A stretch of 13,969 nucleotides of DNA from Oscillibacter sp. (GTDB taxonomy: Bacteria; Bacillota; Clostridia; Oscillospirales; Oscillospiraceae). Under the pieces are notes generated by a model. The model saw only the letters and a program-made list of their open reading frames with translations, did no database searches and was not told the origin of the DNA. The stretch spans positions 1-13,969 of the forward strand of contig JAFOCY010000041.1 of assembly GCA_017380995.1 (NCBI GenBank). Direction: 5' to 3'. Below are positions 6,274 to 13,354 of the stretch, piece by piece. Position 1 is the first letter of the stretch; the number at the start of each line of letters is the position of its first letter. Both the position numbers and the translations under genes were made by a program.

Positions 6274-8169
6274 AGAGAGTTCCGCCTGGCCGGTGTAGAG
6301 CTGATAGTATCTGCCCTTCTGGGCAATGAGGTCGTCATGGTCGCCCCGCTCCATGATCTGGCCCTGCTCCAGCACCATGATGGCTTTGGCGTTGCGGACC
6401 GTGGAGAGCCGGTGGGCGATGACAAACACCGTGCGTCCTTCCATCAGGTGGTCCATGCCCTGCTCGATGATCTTCTCGGTGCGGGTATCGATGGAGGAGG
6501 TTGCCTCATCCAGAATCAGCACCGGGGGATTGGCGCAGGCGGCCCGGGCGATGTTGAAAAGCTGCCGCTCGCCCTGGCTCAGGCTCCCGCCGTCACCGGA
6601 GAGGACCGTTTCGTAGCCCTGGGGCAGCTTGCGGATAAAGTCGTCGGCGCCTGCCAGACGGGCAGCGGCCTCCACCTCTTCCTCCGTTGCCTCCAGGCGG
6701 CCGTAACGGATGTTGTCGGCCACCGTGCCGGTAAAGAGGTGGGTATCCTGGAGCACCACACCCAAAGAGCGCCGCAGGGAATCCTTCTCGATCTCCCGGA
6801 TGTCGATGCCGTCATAGGTGATGGTACCGCTTTGGATCTCATAAAAGCGGTTGATAAGGCTGGTGATGGTGGTTTTGCCCGCGCCGGTGGAGCCTACGAA
6901 GGCAATCTTCTGGCCCGGCTTTGCGTAGAGGGACACATCGTGGAGCACGGTCTTTCTTTCATCGTAGCCAAAGACCACATGATCAAAGCGTACATCGCCC
7001 CGCAGGGGGACCAGGGTGCCGTCCTCCCGCTTCCAGGCCCAGGAGCCGGTCTCAAAGGCGGCCTCGGTGAGCGAGCCGTCCCGGTTTTCCATGACCCGGA
7101 CCAGCTTCACCTTGCCCGCATCCTCCTCCGGCACGGTCTCCATCACCTCAAAGATGCGTTCGGCACCTGCCGCGGCAGAGAGGATGGTGTTCACCTGCTG
7201 GGAGATCTGGTTGATGGGCTGGCTGACCTGCTTGGAATAGGTCAAAAACGCCGCCAGGCCGCCCAGGTCCCCGCTGCGGATGGCAAGAAGGGCGCCCACG
7301 CAGCAGGTCAGGGCATAGTTCACATGGGAGAGGTTTCCCATGGTGGGGGGCATGATGCCCGCGAAGGTCTGAGCGTTGGTGCCCGCCTTGCGGTAGGCCT
7401 CGTTGAGGGCTTGGAACTCCCGCTTGGCGGCAGCTTCATGGTTGAAGACCTTGATGACCTTCTGGCCCTCGATCATCTCCTCGATATAGCCGTTCACCTC
7501 GCCCACAGCCTTTTGCTGCTGCATAAAATACCGCCGGCTCCGTCCGCCGATGAACTTCACCGCCAGCATCATCACAAAGAGCATCCCAAAGGTGATGCAG
7601 GTCAGGATGGGACTGAGAATGATCATCATGGTGATGGTCCCCAGGAAGGTCAGCGTACAGGAGATGAGACTTCCAAAGCTGTTGTTCAGGGCCTCGGAGA
7701 CGGTCTCAATGTCGTTGGTATAGCGGCTCATCAGCTCGCCGTGGGTATGGGTATCAAAGTATTTCAGGGGCAGGCGCTGCATCTTTTCAAAGAGGTCCTC
7801 CCGGATCTTCGCCACCGTGTTCTGAGACACATGGACCATAATGCGGGCGTAACCGTAGGAGCAGGCCGCGCCGGCAACGTACACCGCCGCCATGACGCAC
7901 AGCATCCGGGCAAGGCCGGGAAAGTCCCCGGGGAGGATATAGTCATTGATCAGGGGCTTGATGAGGAAGCTGCCGCCCACGGAGCAGGCGGAGCTCACCA
8001 CCAGCAGCACCGCCACGATGCAAAGGTGCAGCCGATAGCATCCCAGATACCCCATGAGCTTTCCGATGGTCTCTTTGAGGTTCTTGGGCTTCTGGAAGCC
8101 GCCTCTGGGTCCTCTGCCGCCGGGTCCTCTGCCGGGAGGCGGGCCCATGGGTCGTTTATTCTCAGCCAC
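6271..8169 (-). CDS. Half-size ABC exporter, canonical-ATPase subunit of a heterodimer
   Basis: A 632-residue fusion of a type IV exporter membrane domain (about residues 30-335, six helices) and an ATPase domain (about 385-632). Walker A GSTGAGKTT is at 426-434, the Q-loop Gln at 474, Walker B ends LILDEA with catalytic Glu555, and the H-loop His is 586. The signature is LSQGE (530-534) rather than LSGGQ. Residues 6-27 form a Gly/Pro/Arg-rich tail. A linker insertion of about 35 residues (350-385) precedes the ATPase. The GTG start at 8169 has AAGGAG nine bases upstream and overlaps the previous gene by 8 bp. It should pair with the 578-residue neighbour as an asymmetric exporter for drugs, lipids or peptides. 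The MarR gene in the same operon fits drug efflux, but the substrate cannot be read from sequence. Confidence 0.92.
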   Translation of the reverse strand: MAENKRPMGPPPGRGPGGRGPRGGFQKPKNLKETIGKLMGYLGCYRLHLCIVAVLLVVSSACSVGGSFLIKPLINDYILPGDFPGLARMLCVMAAVYVAGAACSYGYARIMVHVSQNTVAKIREDLFEKMQRLPLKYFDTHTHGELMSRYTNDIETVSEALNNSFGSLISCTLTFLGTITMMIILSPILTCITFGMLFVMMLAVKFIGGRSRRYFMQQQKAVGEVNGYIEEMIEGQKVIKVFNHEAAAKREFQALNEAYRKAGTNAQTFAGIMPPTMGNLSHVNYALTCCVGALLAIRSGDLGGLAAFLTYSKQVSQPINQISQQVNTILSAAAGAERIFEVMETVPEEDAGKVKLVRVMENRDGSLTEAAFETGSWAWKREDGTLVPLRGDVRFDHVVFGYDERKTVLHDVSLYAKPGQKIAFVGSTGAGKTTITSLINRFYEIQSGTITYDGIDIREIEKDSLRRSLGVVLQDTHLFTGTVADNIRYGRLEATEEEVEAAARLAGADDFIRKLPQGYETVLSGDGGSLSQGERQLFNIARAACANPPVLILDEATSSIDTRTEKIIEQGMDHLMEGRTVFVIAHRLSTVRNAKAIMVLEQGQIMERGDHDDLIAQKGRYYQLYTGQAELS

Positions 8170-9898
8170 CGATGCTCACTCCTTCCTGCTGGGCGGTGTA
8201 GACCTCGCGGTAGATCTCGCAGGTCTTCATCAGTTCTTCATGCTTGCCCTGGGCCGCAATACGGCCCCGGTCCATCACCACAATGAGGTCCGCGTCCATG
8301 ACGGAGGTGACCCGCTGGGCAATGATGATCTTGGTGGTGTCCTTGAGCCGGGTGCGGAACGCCTCCCGGATCCTGGCGTCCGTGGCGGTATCCACCGCGG
8401 AGGTGGAGTCATCCAGGATCAGCACCTTTGGCTTTTTCAAAATGGCCCGAGCAATGCAAAGGCGCTGCTTCTGTCCGCCGGAGACATTCACTCCCCCCTG
8501 GCCCAGGTCCGTATCCAAACCATCGGGCATCCGGGAGAGGAATTCATCGGCGCAGGCGGCCCGGCAGGCCTCCCACAGCTCCTCATCGGTGGCATTCTCA
8601 TCGCCCCAGAGGAGGTTTTCCCGGATGGTGCCGGAAAAGAGGGTGTTCTTCTGCAGCACCATGCTGACGCTCCCGCGCAGGTGGTCCATGGTGTATTCCC
8701 GGACGCTGCGGCCGCCCACCTTCACCGTGCCCTCACCGGCCTCGTACAGCCGGGGGATCAGGGACACCAGGCTGGTCTTGCCGCTGCCGGTACCGCCCAG
8801 GATACCCACCGTGGCGCCGGAGGGGATGTGGAGGTCAATATCCCGCAGGATCCACTCCGGACTCCGGGGATCATACCGGAAGGAAACCCCCTCAAAGTCC
8901 ACGGACCCGTTTTCTACTTCCGCGTCCTCCAGAGCCTCGGCATCGGTGATGGCAGGCTCCTCCGCCAGCACCTCGGCAACGCGCTTGCCGCAGGCGATGG
9001 AACGGGTCATCATCATAAACATCATGGAGACCATCATCAGCGAGATCATGATCTGGGAGATGTAGGTGAAGTAGGTAATGAGCTTGCCGGCGTCCAGGGA
9101 GCCCTGGGCCACCATGTGCCCGCCAAACCACATCACGGCGATGATGGTGCCGTTGATAATGAGCATCATGATGGGCATATTCATTACTACCGCGCCGAAG
9201 GCCTTCTGGCTGGTCTCCTTCAGGTCCTGGTTGCGCTTGGAGAATTTCTCCTGCTCATAGTCCTCCCGGACAAAGGACTTCACCACCCGGATGCCCGTCA
9301 GGTTCTCCTGGACCACCAGGTTCAGCGCGTCCGTCTTTTCCTGCAGGGCCTTGAAGCGGGGGCCCACCTTCATCAGCAGGGTGACCACCACCACGGCCAG
9401 CAGCGGCAGCGCCACCAAAAATACATTGCTCAGCTGCCGGGAAATGCGGATGGAGAGAATCATGGCGGAAACCAGCATCACCGGAGCCCGGACCAGCAGC
9501 CGCATCCCCATCATGAGAGTCATCTGCAAATTATTCACATCGTTGGTCAGCCGGGTGACCAGGGAGGCCGTGGAAAACTTCTCAATATTGGAAAAGGCGA
9601 AGGACTGGATATGGTCATACTCCGCCCTGCGCAGATTCGCGCCAAAGCCCTGGCCTGCCCGGGCGGACAAGGCGGCGCTTCCAAGGCCGAAGGCCAGGGA
9701 GATCAGCGCCAGGCCCACCATCAAAAAGCCCTTTTTCAGAATATAGTCCACATCGCCGGTGGCGATGCCGATATCCACGATATCGCTCATCACCAGGGGG
9801 ATCAGCAGCTCGAACACCGCCTCCGCCGCGGAGCAAATCACACCCAGAAAAATGATGGGAAGATAGGGCCGTGCATGGGGCCACAGTTTTTTCATCAT
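8162..9898 (-). CDS. Half-size ABC exporter, degenerate-ATPase subunit of a heterodimer
   Basis: A 578-residue half-transporter with an exporter membrane domain (about 1-305) and an ATPase domain (about 330-578). Walker A GGTGSGKTS is at 368-376, Q-loop Gln at 416, and a consensus signature VSGGQ at 472-476. The catalytic Walker B glutamate is replaced by Asp497 (LILDDS), and the H-loop histidine is replaced by Gln528 (IIAQR). These are the classic substitutions of the non-hydrolysing site in heterodimeric exporters such as TM287/288, LmrCD and BmrCD. The ATG at 9898 overlaps the marR stop in an ATGA arrangement, with GGAGGAG eight bases upstream. Coupling to MarR and to the next exporter gene shows a three-gene operon. 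Confidence 0.93.
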   Translation of the reverse strand: MMKKLWPHARPYLPIIFLGVICSAAEAVFELLIPLVMSDIVDIGIATGDVDYILKKGFLMVGLALISLAFGLGSAALSARAGQGFGANLRRAEYDHIQSFAFSNIEKFSTASLVTRLTNDVNNLQMTLMMGMRLLVRAPVMLVSAMILSIRISRQLSNVFLVALPLLAVVVVTLLMKVGPRFKALQEKTDALNLVVQENLTGIRVVKSFVREDYEQEKFSKRNQDLKETSQKAFGAVVMNMPIMMLIINGTIIAVMWFGGHMVAQGSLDAGKLITYFTYISQIMISLMMVSMMFMMMTRSIACGKRVAEVLAEEPAITDAEALEDAEVENGSVDFEGVSFRYDPRSPEWILRDIDLHIPSGATVGILGGTGSGKTSLVSLIPRLYEAGEGTVKVGGRSVREYTMDHLRGSVSMVLQKNTLFSGTIRENLLWGDENATDEELWEACRAACADEFLSRMPDGLDTDLGQGGVNVSGGQKQRLCIARAILKKPKVLILDDSTSAVDTATDARIREAFRTRLKDTTKIIIAQRVTSVMDADLIVVMDRGRIAAQGKHEELMKTCEIYREVYTAQQEGVSIGG

Positions 9899-10326
9899 AG
9901 CGTTTTCTCCTCCAGATTCTCGATGATGCGGCGCAGAAAACTGCGTAAAAGCTCCTGCTCCTCCCGGCTGAAGCCCTGCACAATGGCTTCCTCCGCCCGG
10001 TCAAAGCACTCCTTCAGTTCCTCCACGAAGGTCCCGCCCTTTTCCGTGAGCCTTACCAGGCGGCGGCGGGCGTCCCGCTCATCCACGGTGCGCACCAGCA
10101 GTCCCTTTTCCTCCATGCGGTCGATGACGCCGTTGGCCGTAGGTGCTTTCACGCCCAGGGCCTCCGCCAGCGTAGACTGCGTGGTGGGGCCGTGCTCCGT
10201 GAGATACAGCAGCACATGGGTCTGTGTGGGGGTGATGTCATAGCGGCTCATCCGGGCGCGCATCTGCTCTTTTGCCAGGTGGGCGCTGTGACCCAGCAGC
10301 GGCCCGAAGAATGCCATGTGATCCAT
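9895..10326 (-). CDS. MarR-family transcriptional regulator
   Basis: A 143-residue winged-helix regulator. The recognition region (TQSTLAEALGVKAPTANG, about 49-66) is followed by IDRMEEKGLLVR and the wing DERDARRRLVRLT (82-94), all typical of MarR. Long helices at both ends should form the dimer interface. The ATG at 10326 is chosen because GGAGG lies six bases upstream; the frame extends to 10377, but that part contains the promoter and operator. It is the first gene of the exporter operon. It probably represses the operon by binding the inverted repeat at 10350-10369 and lets go on binding a small molecule, possibly one the exporter removes. The repressor sign is inferred from operator position. 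Confidence 0.92.
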   Translation of the reverse strand: MDHMAFFGPLLGHSAHLAKEQMRARMSRYDITPTQTHVLLYLTEHGPTTQSTLAEALGVKAPTANGVIDRMEEKGLLVRTVDERDARRRLVRLTEKGGTFVEELKECFDRAEEAIVQGFSREEQELLRSFLRRIIENLEEKTL

Positions 10327-10349
10327 ATGGCACCTCCTTTGTCTTTTTC

Positions 10350-10369
10350 TTAGCACGCTAAATATTAGC
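10350..10369. promoter_or_regulatory. Candidate MarR operator
   Basis: TTAGC (10350-10354), GCTAA (10357-10361) and TTAGC (10365-10369) form two overlapping inverted repeats. GCTAA and TTAGC are separated by ATA, giving a perfect 13-base palindromic frame. The site covers the -10 box and the expected transcription start of the marR operon, the usual place for repression by steric block. Confidence 0.72.
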
Positions 10370-10390
10370 ACCCTCACCTTTTATTGTCAA
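10362..10390 (-). promoter_or_regulatory. Promoter of the marR-exporter operon
   Basis: On the minus strand a perfect TTGACA (10385-10390), a 17-base spacer and TAATAT (10362-10367). The start of transcription should be near 10355, inside the inverted repeat described as the operator. The leader to the ATG at 10326 is about 30 bases. Confidence 0.85.
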
Positions 10391-10409
10391 CTCGTCTTCG
10401 CGTCCATTT

Positions 10410-10468
10410 TTTGAACATTTTGTAAACGCAGGACGGACTTTCAGGAAATCTTGTGAACATTTTGTGAA
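10410..10468. promoter_or_regulatory. Paired direct repeats, Pho-box-like
   Basis: Two copies of TGAACATTTTGT start 42 bp apart (10412 and 10454). Read on the minus strand each is a tandem hexamer at 11-base period: TTCACA-N5-TTCACA in the right copy and TTTACA-N5-TTCAAA in the left copy. This layout is like binding sites of OmpR-type response regulators, including PhoP/PhoB. The copies lie upstream of both divergent promoters. The regulator is unknown and the Pho resemblance is only by pattern. Confidence 0.45.
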
Positions 10469-10484
10469 GCTTTGGCCAGACTTA

Positions 10485-10513
10485 TTGACTTCTCCTTCCC
10501 TTACAAGTAAGAT
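10485..10513 (+). promoter_or_regulatory. Promoter driving rubrerythrin or a leader RNA
   Basis: TTGACT (10485-10490), a 17-base spacer and TAAGAT (10508-10513). Transcription should begin near 10520, giving a leader of roughly 155 bases before the rubrerythrin ATG at 10676. That leader contains two hairpins (10578-10611 and 10647-10663). Confidence 0.72.
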
Positions 10514-10577
10514 AAACTTGCGAAGTGGATAAAACATGATTTTCTCTCTCTTTTTTATTCTCCCTTTTATTTGAACA

Positions 10578-10611
10578 GAAAGCCGGGCAACCGAAAGGTT
10601 GCCCGGCTTTC
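10578..10611 (+). terminator. Perfect 15-bp hairpin in the rubrerythrin leader (attenuator candidate)
   Basis: GAAAGCCGGGCAACC (10578-10592) and GGTTGCCCGGCTTTC (10597-10611) pair fully around a GAAA tetraloop. The stem is as strong as a terminator, but the following bases (CTTGCATAATTTCCC) are only moderately T-rich. It lies between the promoter and the gene, so it could attenuate rubrerythrin or end a short RNA of about 90 bases. Confidence 0.6.
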
Positions 10612-10646
10612 CTTGCATAATTTCCCTCTTTCCTCCACATCCTACC

Positions 10647-10663
10647 GGTGTAATCCATACACC
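10647..10663 (+). promoter_or_regulatory. Small inverted repeat adjoining the rubrerythrin ribosome-binding site
   Basis: GGTGTA (10647-10652) and TACACC (10658-10663) are separated by ATCCA. The second arm ends immediately before AGGAGG. It could act as an RNA hairpin affecting ribosome access or as a DNA operator. Evidence is the symmetry and position only. Confidence 0.4.
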
Positions 10664-10675
10664 AAGGAGGAACTT

Positions 10676-11281
10676 ATGAATCTGTCTGACTCCAAGACCC
10701 TGGTCAACCTCATGCGGGCTTTTGCCGGAGAATCCCAGGCCCGCAACCGCTACACCTTCGCCGCAGGCATCTGCAAGCAGCAAAAGCTTCATCTCCTGGA
10801 GGCCGTGTTCAACTTCACCGCCGACCAGGAGAAAGAGCACGCCGAGATCTTCTACAACCACATGAAAGAGCTCTCCGGCTCCAACATCACCATCGACGGA
10901 GCCTATCCCGTGGATATCACCAATGAGGTGTCCGATCTTCTCCGCCGGGCGGAGCATAATGAGCTGGAGGAATTTGAAACCGTCTATCCCGACTTTGCCA
11001 AGACCGCCGAGGAAGAGGGCTTCCCCGCCGTGGCCCACTCCTTCCGGGAGATCGCCAAGATCGAGCAGACCCACGCCAAGCGCTTTGCCTGGCTGGCACA
11101 GGCTCTGGAGGAGGGCACTCTCTACGCAGGCTCTGCCAAGCAGGCCTGGATGTGTCTGAACTGCGGGTATATCGTCAACGTCATGAGCGTCCCCGCCCGC
11201 TGTCCCGTCTGCGACCATGACCAGGGCTATTTCGTCCCCCTGGCTCTGGCCCCCTATTCCTCCGAGCAGATGATGCCCTGA
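10676..11281 (+). CDS. rbr: Rubrerythrin
   Basis: A 201-residue non-haem di-iron peroxidase with a C-terminal rubredoxin domain. The four-helix ferritin-like part carries Glu19, Glu52-x2-His55, Glu93/Glu96 and Glu130-x2-His133, matching the known di-iron ligand set. The rubredoxin part has Cys160-x2-Cys163 (CLNCG) and Cys176-x2-Cys179 (CPVC) for one Fe. In anaerobes this cytosolic enzyme reduces hydrogen peroxide using electrons passed through rubredoxin. AAGGAGG lies five bases before the ATG at 10676. Residues upstream in the open frame fall in the leader hairpin and are not coding. It is transcribed divergently from the marR-exporter operon and convergently with spoIIP. No PerR box was recognised upstream. 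Confidence 0.95.
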   Translation: MNLSDSKTLVNLMRAFAGESQARNRYTFAAGICKQQKLHLLEAVFNFTADQEKEHAEIFYNHMKELSGSNITIDGAYPVDITNEVSDLLRRAEHNELEEFETVYPDFAKTAEEEGFPAVAHSFREIAKIEQTHAKRFAWLAQALEEGTLYAGSAKQAWMCLNCGYIVNVMSVPARCPVCDHDQGYFVPLALAPYSSEQMMP

Positions 11282-11285
11282 CCAA

Positions 11286-11304
11286 GGGCGGCCCGTGGCC
11301 GCCC
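11286..11304. terminator. Hairpin between convergent rbr and spoIIP
   Basis: GGGCGGCC (11286-11293) and GGCCGCCC (11297-11304) form a perfect 8-bp GC stem with a 3-base loop, five bases after the rubrerythrin stop and eight bases from the spoIIP stop. Neither side has a long T-run, so termination may be partial, but its place between convergent genes fits a shared terminator. Confidence 0.6.
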
Positions 11305-11312
11305 CTACTTAT

Positions 11313-12461
11313 TTACGCATCCCCACCGGCGATCACGCGGATCATCCCCTGGGCAAAGAGGCGGGCAGCCAGGGCCGCCTCCTCCGGGGAATTTCCCGCC
11401 GCGCCCACCTCCACCAGCAGGCTCCCGGTGGTGGCGTGCTGGTTGTAGCGGGAATTTCTGAGCAGGATGGGCCGCATAAGCTGGCTGTTTTCCTCCAGAA
11501 GCTGATTCTGGATGGCCGCCGCCAGCTTCAGATTCTCCCTCCATGCGGGATGCTCCAGTCCCCCGCCATCGCTGCCCACCACCAGAGTCATCTGGGCGGA
11601 AGTCCCCTCCGGCGTCTGACAGACCACCTTATACTGGTTTCCCTCGCCATCCTCGATGGCGTCCCGGTGCACATCCAGGACAAAGCGGATGGAGGGGTGC
11701 TCCTCCAGATACGCCGCAATGGCCTCCAGGGACCGGTCATAGGCCCCGTTATAGGAGGGATAGTCGTAGAGCGTCCGGTCGTGGAGGACGGAGATGCCGG
11801 CAGCGCTGAAAACCTCCGCCATCACATCCCCGGCGGCCACCACGTTGTAGCGGCTGTCGGTGGTGCGGTGGTCCCCGGACCAGACGATGCCCTGCTCCTC
11901 CGCCGGGGTGTAGCTTTCGCTGCCGTGGGTATGGATGATCAGGATCTGGGGGGTCCCCTCCCCCAGGGAGGCGGCGAAGGGCTGTCCCACCTCGCCAGCC
12001 GTCACAGGATAGTCTGTGGCGTTGGAAATATAGGCAAGGCCGCTGACAACGTACCCTTCCGCCGAAGAGGGCACCAGGGTCCGGCCCTCCACGCCGTTAT
12101 CCGTAGGGGTCTGGGACACCAGGGGCGTCTCCTCCACAGGAACGATCACGGCATCCTCTTCCTTTTCCTCTCCCTTCGCCGCAGTCTCCTCCCGCTGGGA
12201 CCAAAGCTGCGCCACTTCCTCCCGGGCACTCATCAAAAGGGGCGACTGGGCCAGGGCCATGACCGCGGCCCCGGAGAGGGTGTCCCGGACCCACAGGTCC
12301 CCCAGTTCCCAGCGGATCGCCCCCTTTGGGGCGGAGGCGCGGATGGCCGCAAAGGCCGCGGCGGCATTGGGGGTCCCCGCCGTCACCGCAAGCAGATATA
12401 AAACCGACGCCGACAAAGCCGCGGCGCCCAGACCTCGGATCACCGTATGGGGTCTTTTCAA
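11313..12461 (-). CDS. spoIIP: Stage II sporulation protein P (SpoIIP), cell-wall amidase/endopeptidase
   Basis: A protein of about 382 residues. It starts with an N-terminal membrane anchor (about 9-28), then a variable Glu/Lys-rich linker. The SpoIIP catalytic domain occupies about 140-382. Key conserved pieces are LIIHTHGSESYTP (His177, Glu182), VLDVHRDAI (His265), NQHATTGS (His342) and LLVEVGAAGN (Glu351). SpoIIP works with SpoIID and SpoIIM to degrade septal peptidoglycan during engulfment of the forespore. The frame opens with GTG at 12470, but that codon overlaps the only Shine-Dalgarno (GGAGG, 12470-12474). A TTG at 12461 sits eight bases from it, so I place the start there. The ribosome-binding site lies inside the terminator hairpin of nfo. 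Family identity is firm; the start is inferred. Confidence 0.9.
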   Translation of the reverse strand: MKRPHTVIRGLGAAALSASVLYLLAVTAGTPNAAAAFAAIRASAPKGAIRWELGDLWVRDTLSGAAVMALAQSPLLMSAREEVAQLWSQREETAAKGEEKEEDAVIVPVEETPLVSQTPTDNGVEGRTLVPSSAEGYVVSGLAYISNATDYPVTAGEVGQPFAASLGEGTPQILIIHTHGSESYTPAEEQGIVWSGDHRTTDSRYNVVAAGDVMAEVFSAAGISVLHDRTLYDYPSYNGAYDRSLEAIAAYLEEHPSIRFVLDVHRDAIEDGEGNQYKVVCQTPEGTSAQMTLVVGSDGGGLEHPAWRENLKLAAAIQNQLLEENSQLMRPILLRNSRYNQHATTGSLLVEVGAAGNSPEEAALAARLFAQGMIRVIAGGDA

Positions 12462-12505
12462 AAAAACCACCTCCGGGACAACCCTATGTTCCGGAGGTGG
12501 TTTTT
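12462..12505 (-). terminator. nfo terminator hairpin containing the spoIIP ribosome-binding site
   Basis: Arms 12462-12476 and 12491-12505 are perfectly complementary over 15 bp (AAAAACCACCTCCGG and its complement) around a 14-base loop. On the minus strand the second arm ends in seven T (12460-12466), a textbook intrinsic terminator six bases after the nfo stop. The same arm carries GGAGG and abuts the TTG start of spoIIP. Confidence 0.88.
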
Positions 12506-12509
12506 ATGC
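12481..12509 (-). promoter_or_regulatory. Candidate sigma-E promoter of spoIIP
   Basis: On the minus strand GCATAAA (12503-12509), a 14-base spacer and CATAGGGT (12481-12488) resemble the sigma-E pattern (about KMATATT, 14 bases, CATACAAT): five of seven -35 positions match, and the -10 keeps CATA and the final T. The -10 lies in the loop of the hairpin. Transcription would begin near 12473-12476. In Bacillus subtilis spoIIP is expressed from sigma-E; use here is inferred. Confidence 0.45.
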
Positions 12510-12511
12510 GT

Positions 12512-13342
12512 TTATTTTGTAAGACTTCGCATCAGCTCAATTTCCGCCCGGTAGCCCGGCAGCTCATTGGGGGTCTCCAGGCAGAAGGGCAGGTCCCGCA
12601 GCGCCGGGTGATTCACGATGCGCTCCAGGGCCTCCAGGCCGATATGGCCCCGGCCCAGACACTCGTGGCGGTCCTTCGCGGCGCCCTGGGGATTCTTGCT
12701 GTCATTGAGATGGATGGCTTTCAGCCGCTCCAGTCCGATCACACGGTCAAACTCCGTCAGGACCCCGTCCAGGTCGTTTACGATGTCATACCCGCCGTCA
12801 TGGACATGGCAGGTGTCCAGACAAACACCCATTTTCTCTCCCAGCTCCACCCGGTCCAAAATGGAGCGGAGCTCCTCGAAGCGGCCGCCCACCTCGCTGC
12901 CCTTGCCCGCCATAGTCTCCAAAAGGACGGTGGTGGACTGGTCCGGGCGCAGGATGGTATTCAGGCCCTGGGCGATCAGCTCCACGCCCCGTTCCGTCCC
13001 CTGGCCCACATGGCTGCCGGGATGGAAGTTGTAGAGCTGGCCGGGAATGTGCTCCAGGCGTCTCAGGTCATCCGCCATGGTCTCGGCGGCGAAGCGGCGG
13101 TTCTCTTCTTTATCGGAGCAGAGGTTCAGGATATAAGGCGCGTGGGCAACGATGGGGGCAAAGCCCTTCTCTGCCAGCAGCGTGCTGAGAGCCGCCGCGT
13201 CGGCGGTGTCCAGGGCCTTGGCCCGGCTCCCCCGGGGATTGCGGGTGAAAAACTGAAAGGTATCCGCCCCCAGCTCCAGCGCCGTCCGCCCCATGGCGGC
13301 AAAGCCTTTGGTGGAACTGAGGTGGCAGCCGATGTGCAGCAT
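12512..13342 (-). CDS. nfo: Deoxyribonuclease IV (AP endonuclease IV)
   Basis: A 276-residue TIM-barrel AP endonuclease of the Nfo family. All nine expected metal ligands are present at spacing close to the E. coli enzyme: His67, His107, Glu142, Asp176, His179, His211, Asp224, His226 and Glu256. They sit in motifs such as [31 protein letters not shown] and [16 protein letters not shown]. It cuts DNA 5' of abasic sites during base-excision repair, in the cytoplasm. AGGAGG lies six bases before the ATG at 13342. A perfect 13-bp inverted repeat ends right beside that ribosome-binding site. A strong terminator follows the stop, inside which spoIIP begins. Nothing about the enzyme itself is odd. 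Confidence 0.96.
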   Translation of the reverse strand: MLHIGCHLSSTKGFAAMGRTALELGADTFQFFTRNPRGSRAKALDTADAAALSTLLAEKGFAPIVAHAPYILNLCSDKEENRRFAAETMADDLRRLEHIPGQLYNFHPGSHVGQGTERGVELIAQGLNTILRPDQSTTVLLETMAGKGSEVGGRFEELRSILDRVELGEKMGVCLDTCHVHDGGYDIVNDLDGVLTEFDRVIGLERLKAIHLNDSKNPQGAAKDRHECLGRGHIGLEALERIVNHPALRDLPFCLETPNELPGYRAEIELMRSLTK

Positions 13343-13354
13343 AAGGCACCTCCT

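Noticed and set aside
6148..8286. A 712-codon open frame on the plus strand opposite the exporter gene
   Set aside because: It is His/Gly/Gln-rich low-complexity translation of the antisense of a clear ABC exporter, with no suitable ribosome-binding site.
8054..10243. A 729-codon open frame on the plus strand
   Set aside because: It is antisense to the second exporter and marR. Length comes from high GC in the opposite coding frame; composition is not protein-like.
10410..10520. PerR or Fur box upstream of rubrerythrin
   Set aside because: No TTATAAT-type palindrome is present; the repeats there are direct, not inverted.
10358..11218. Minus-strand frame of 286 codons across rubrerythrin and its leader
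   Set aside because: It is antisense to a complete rubrerythrin and runs through the divergent promoters. Its SFTKCS/AFTKCS repeat is only the translated DNA direct repeat.
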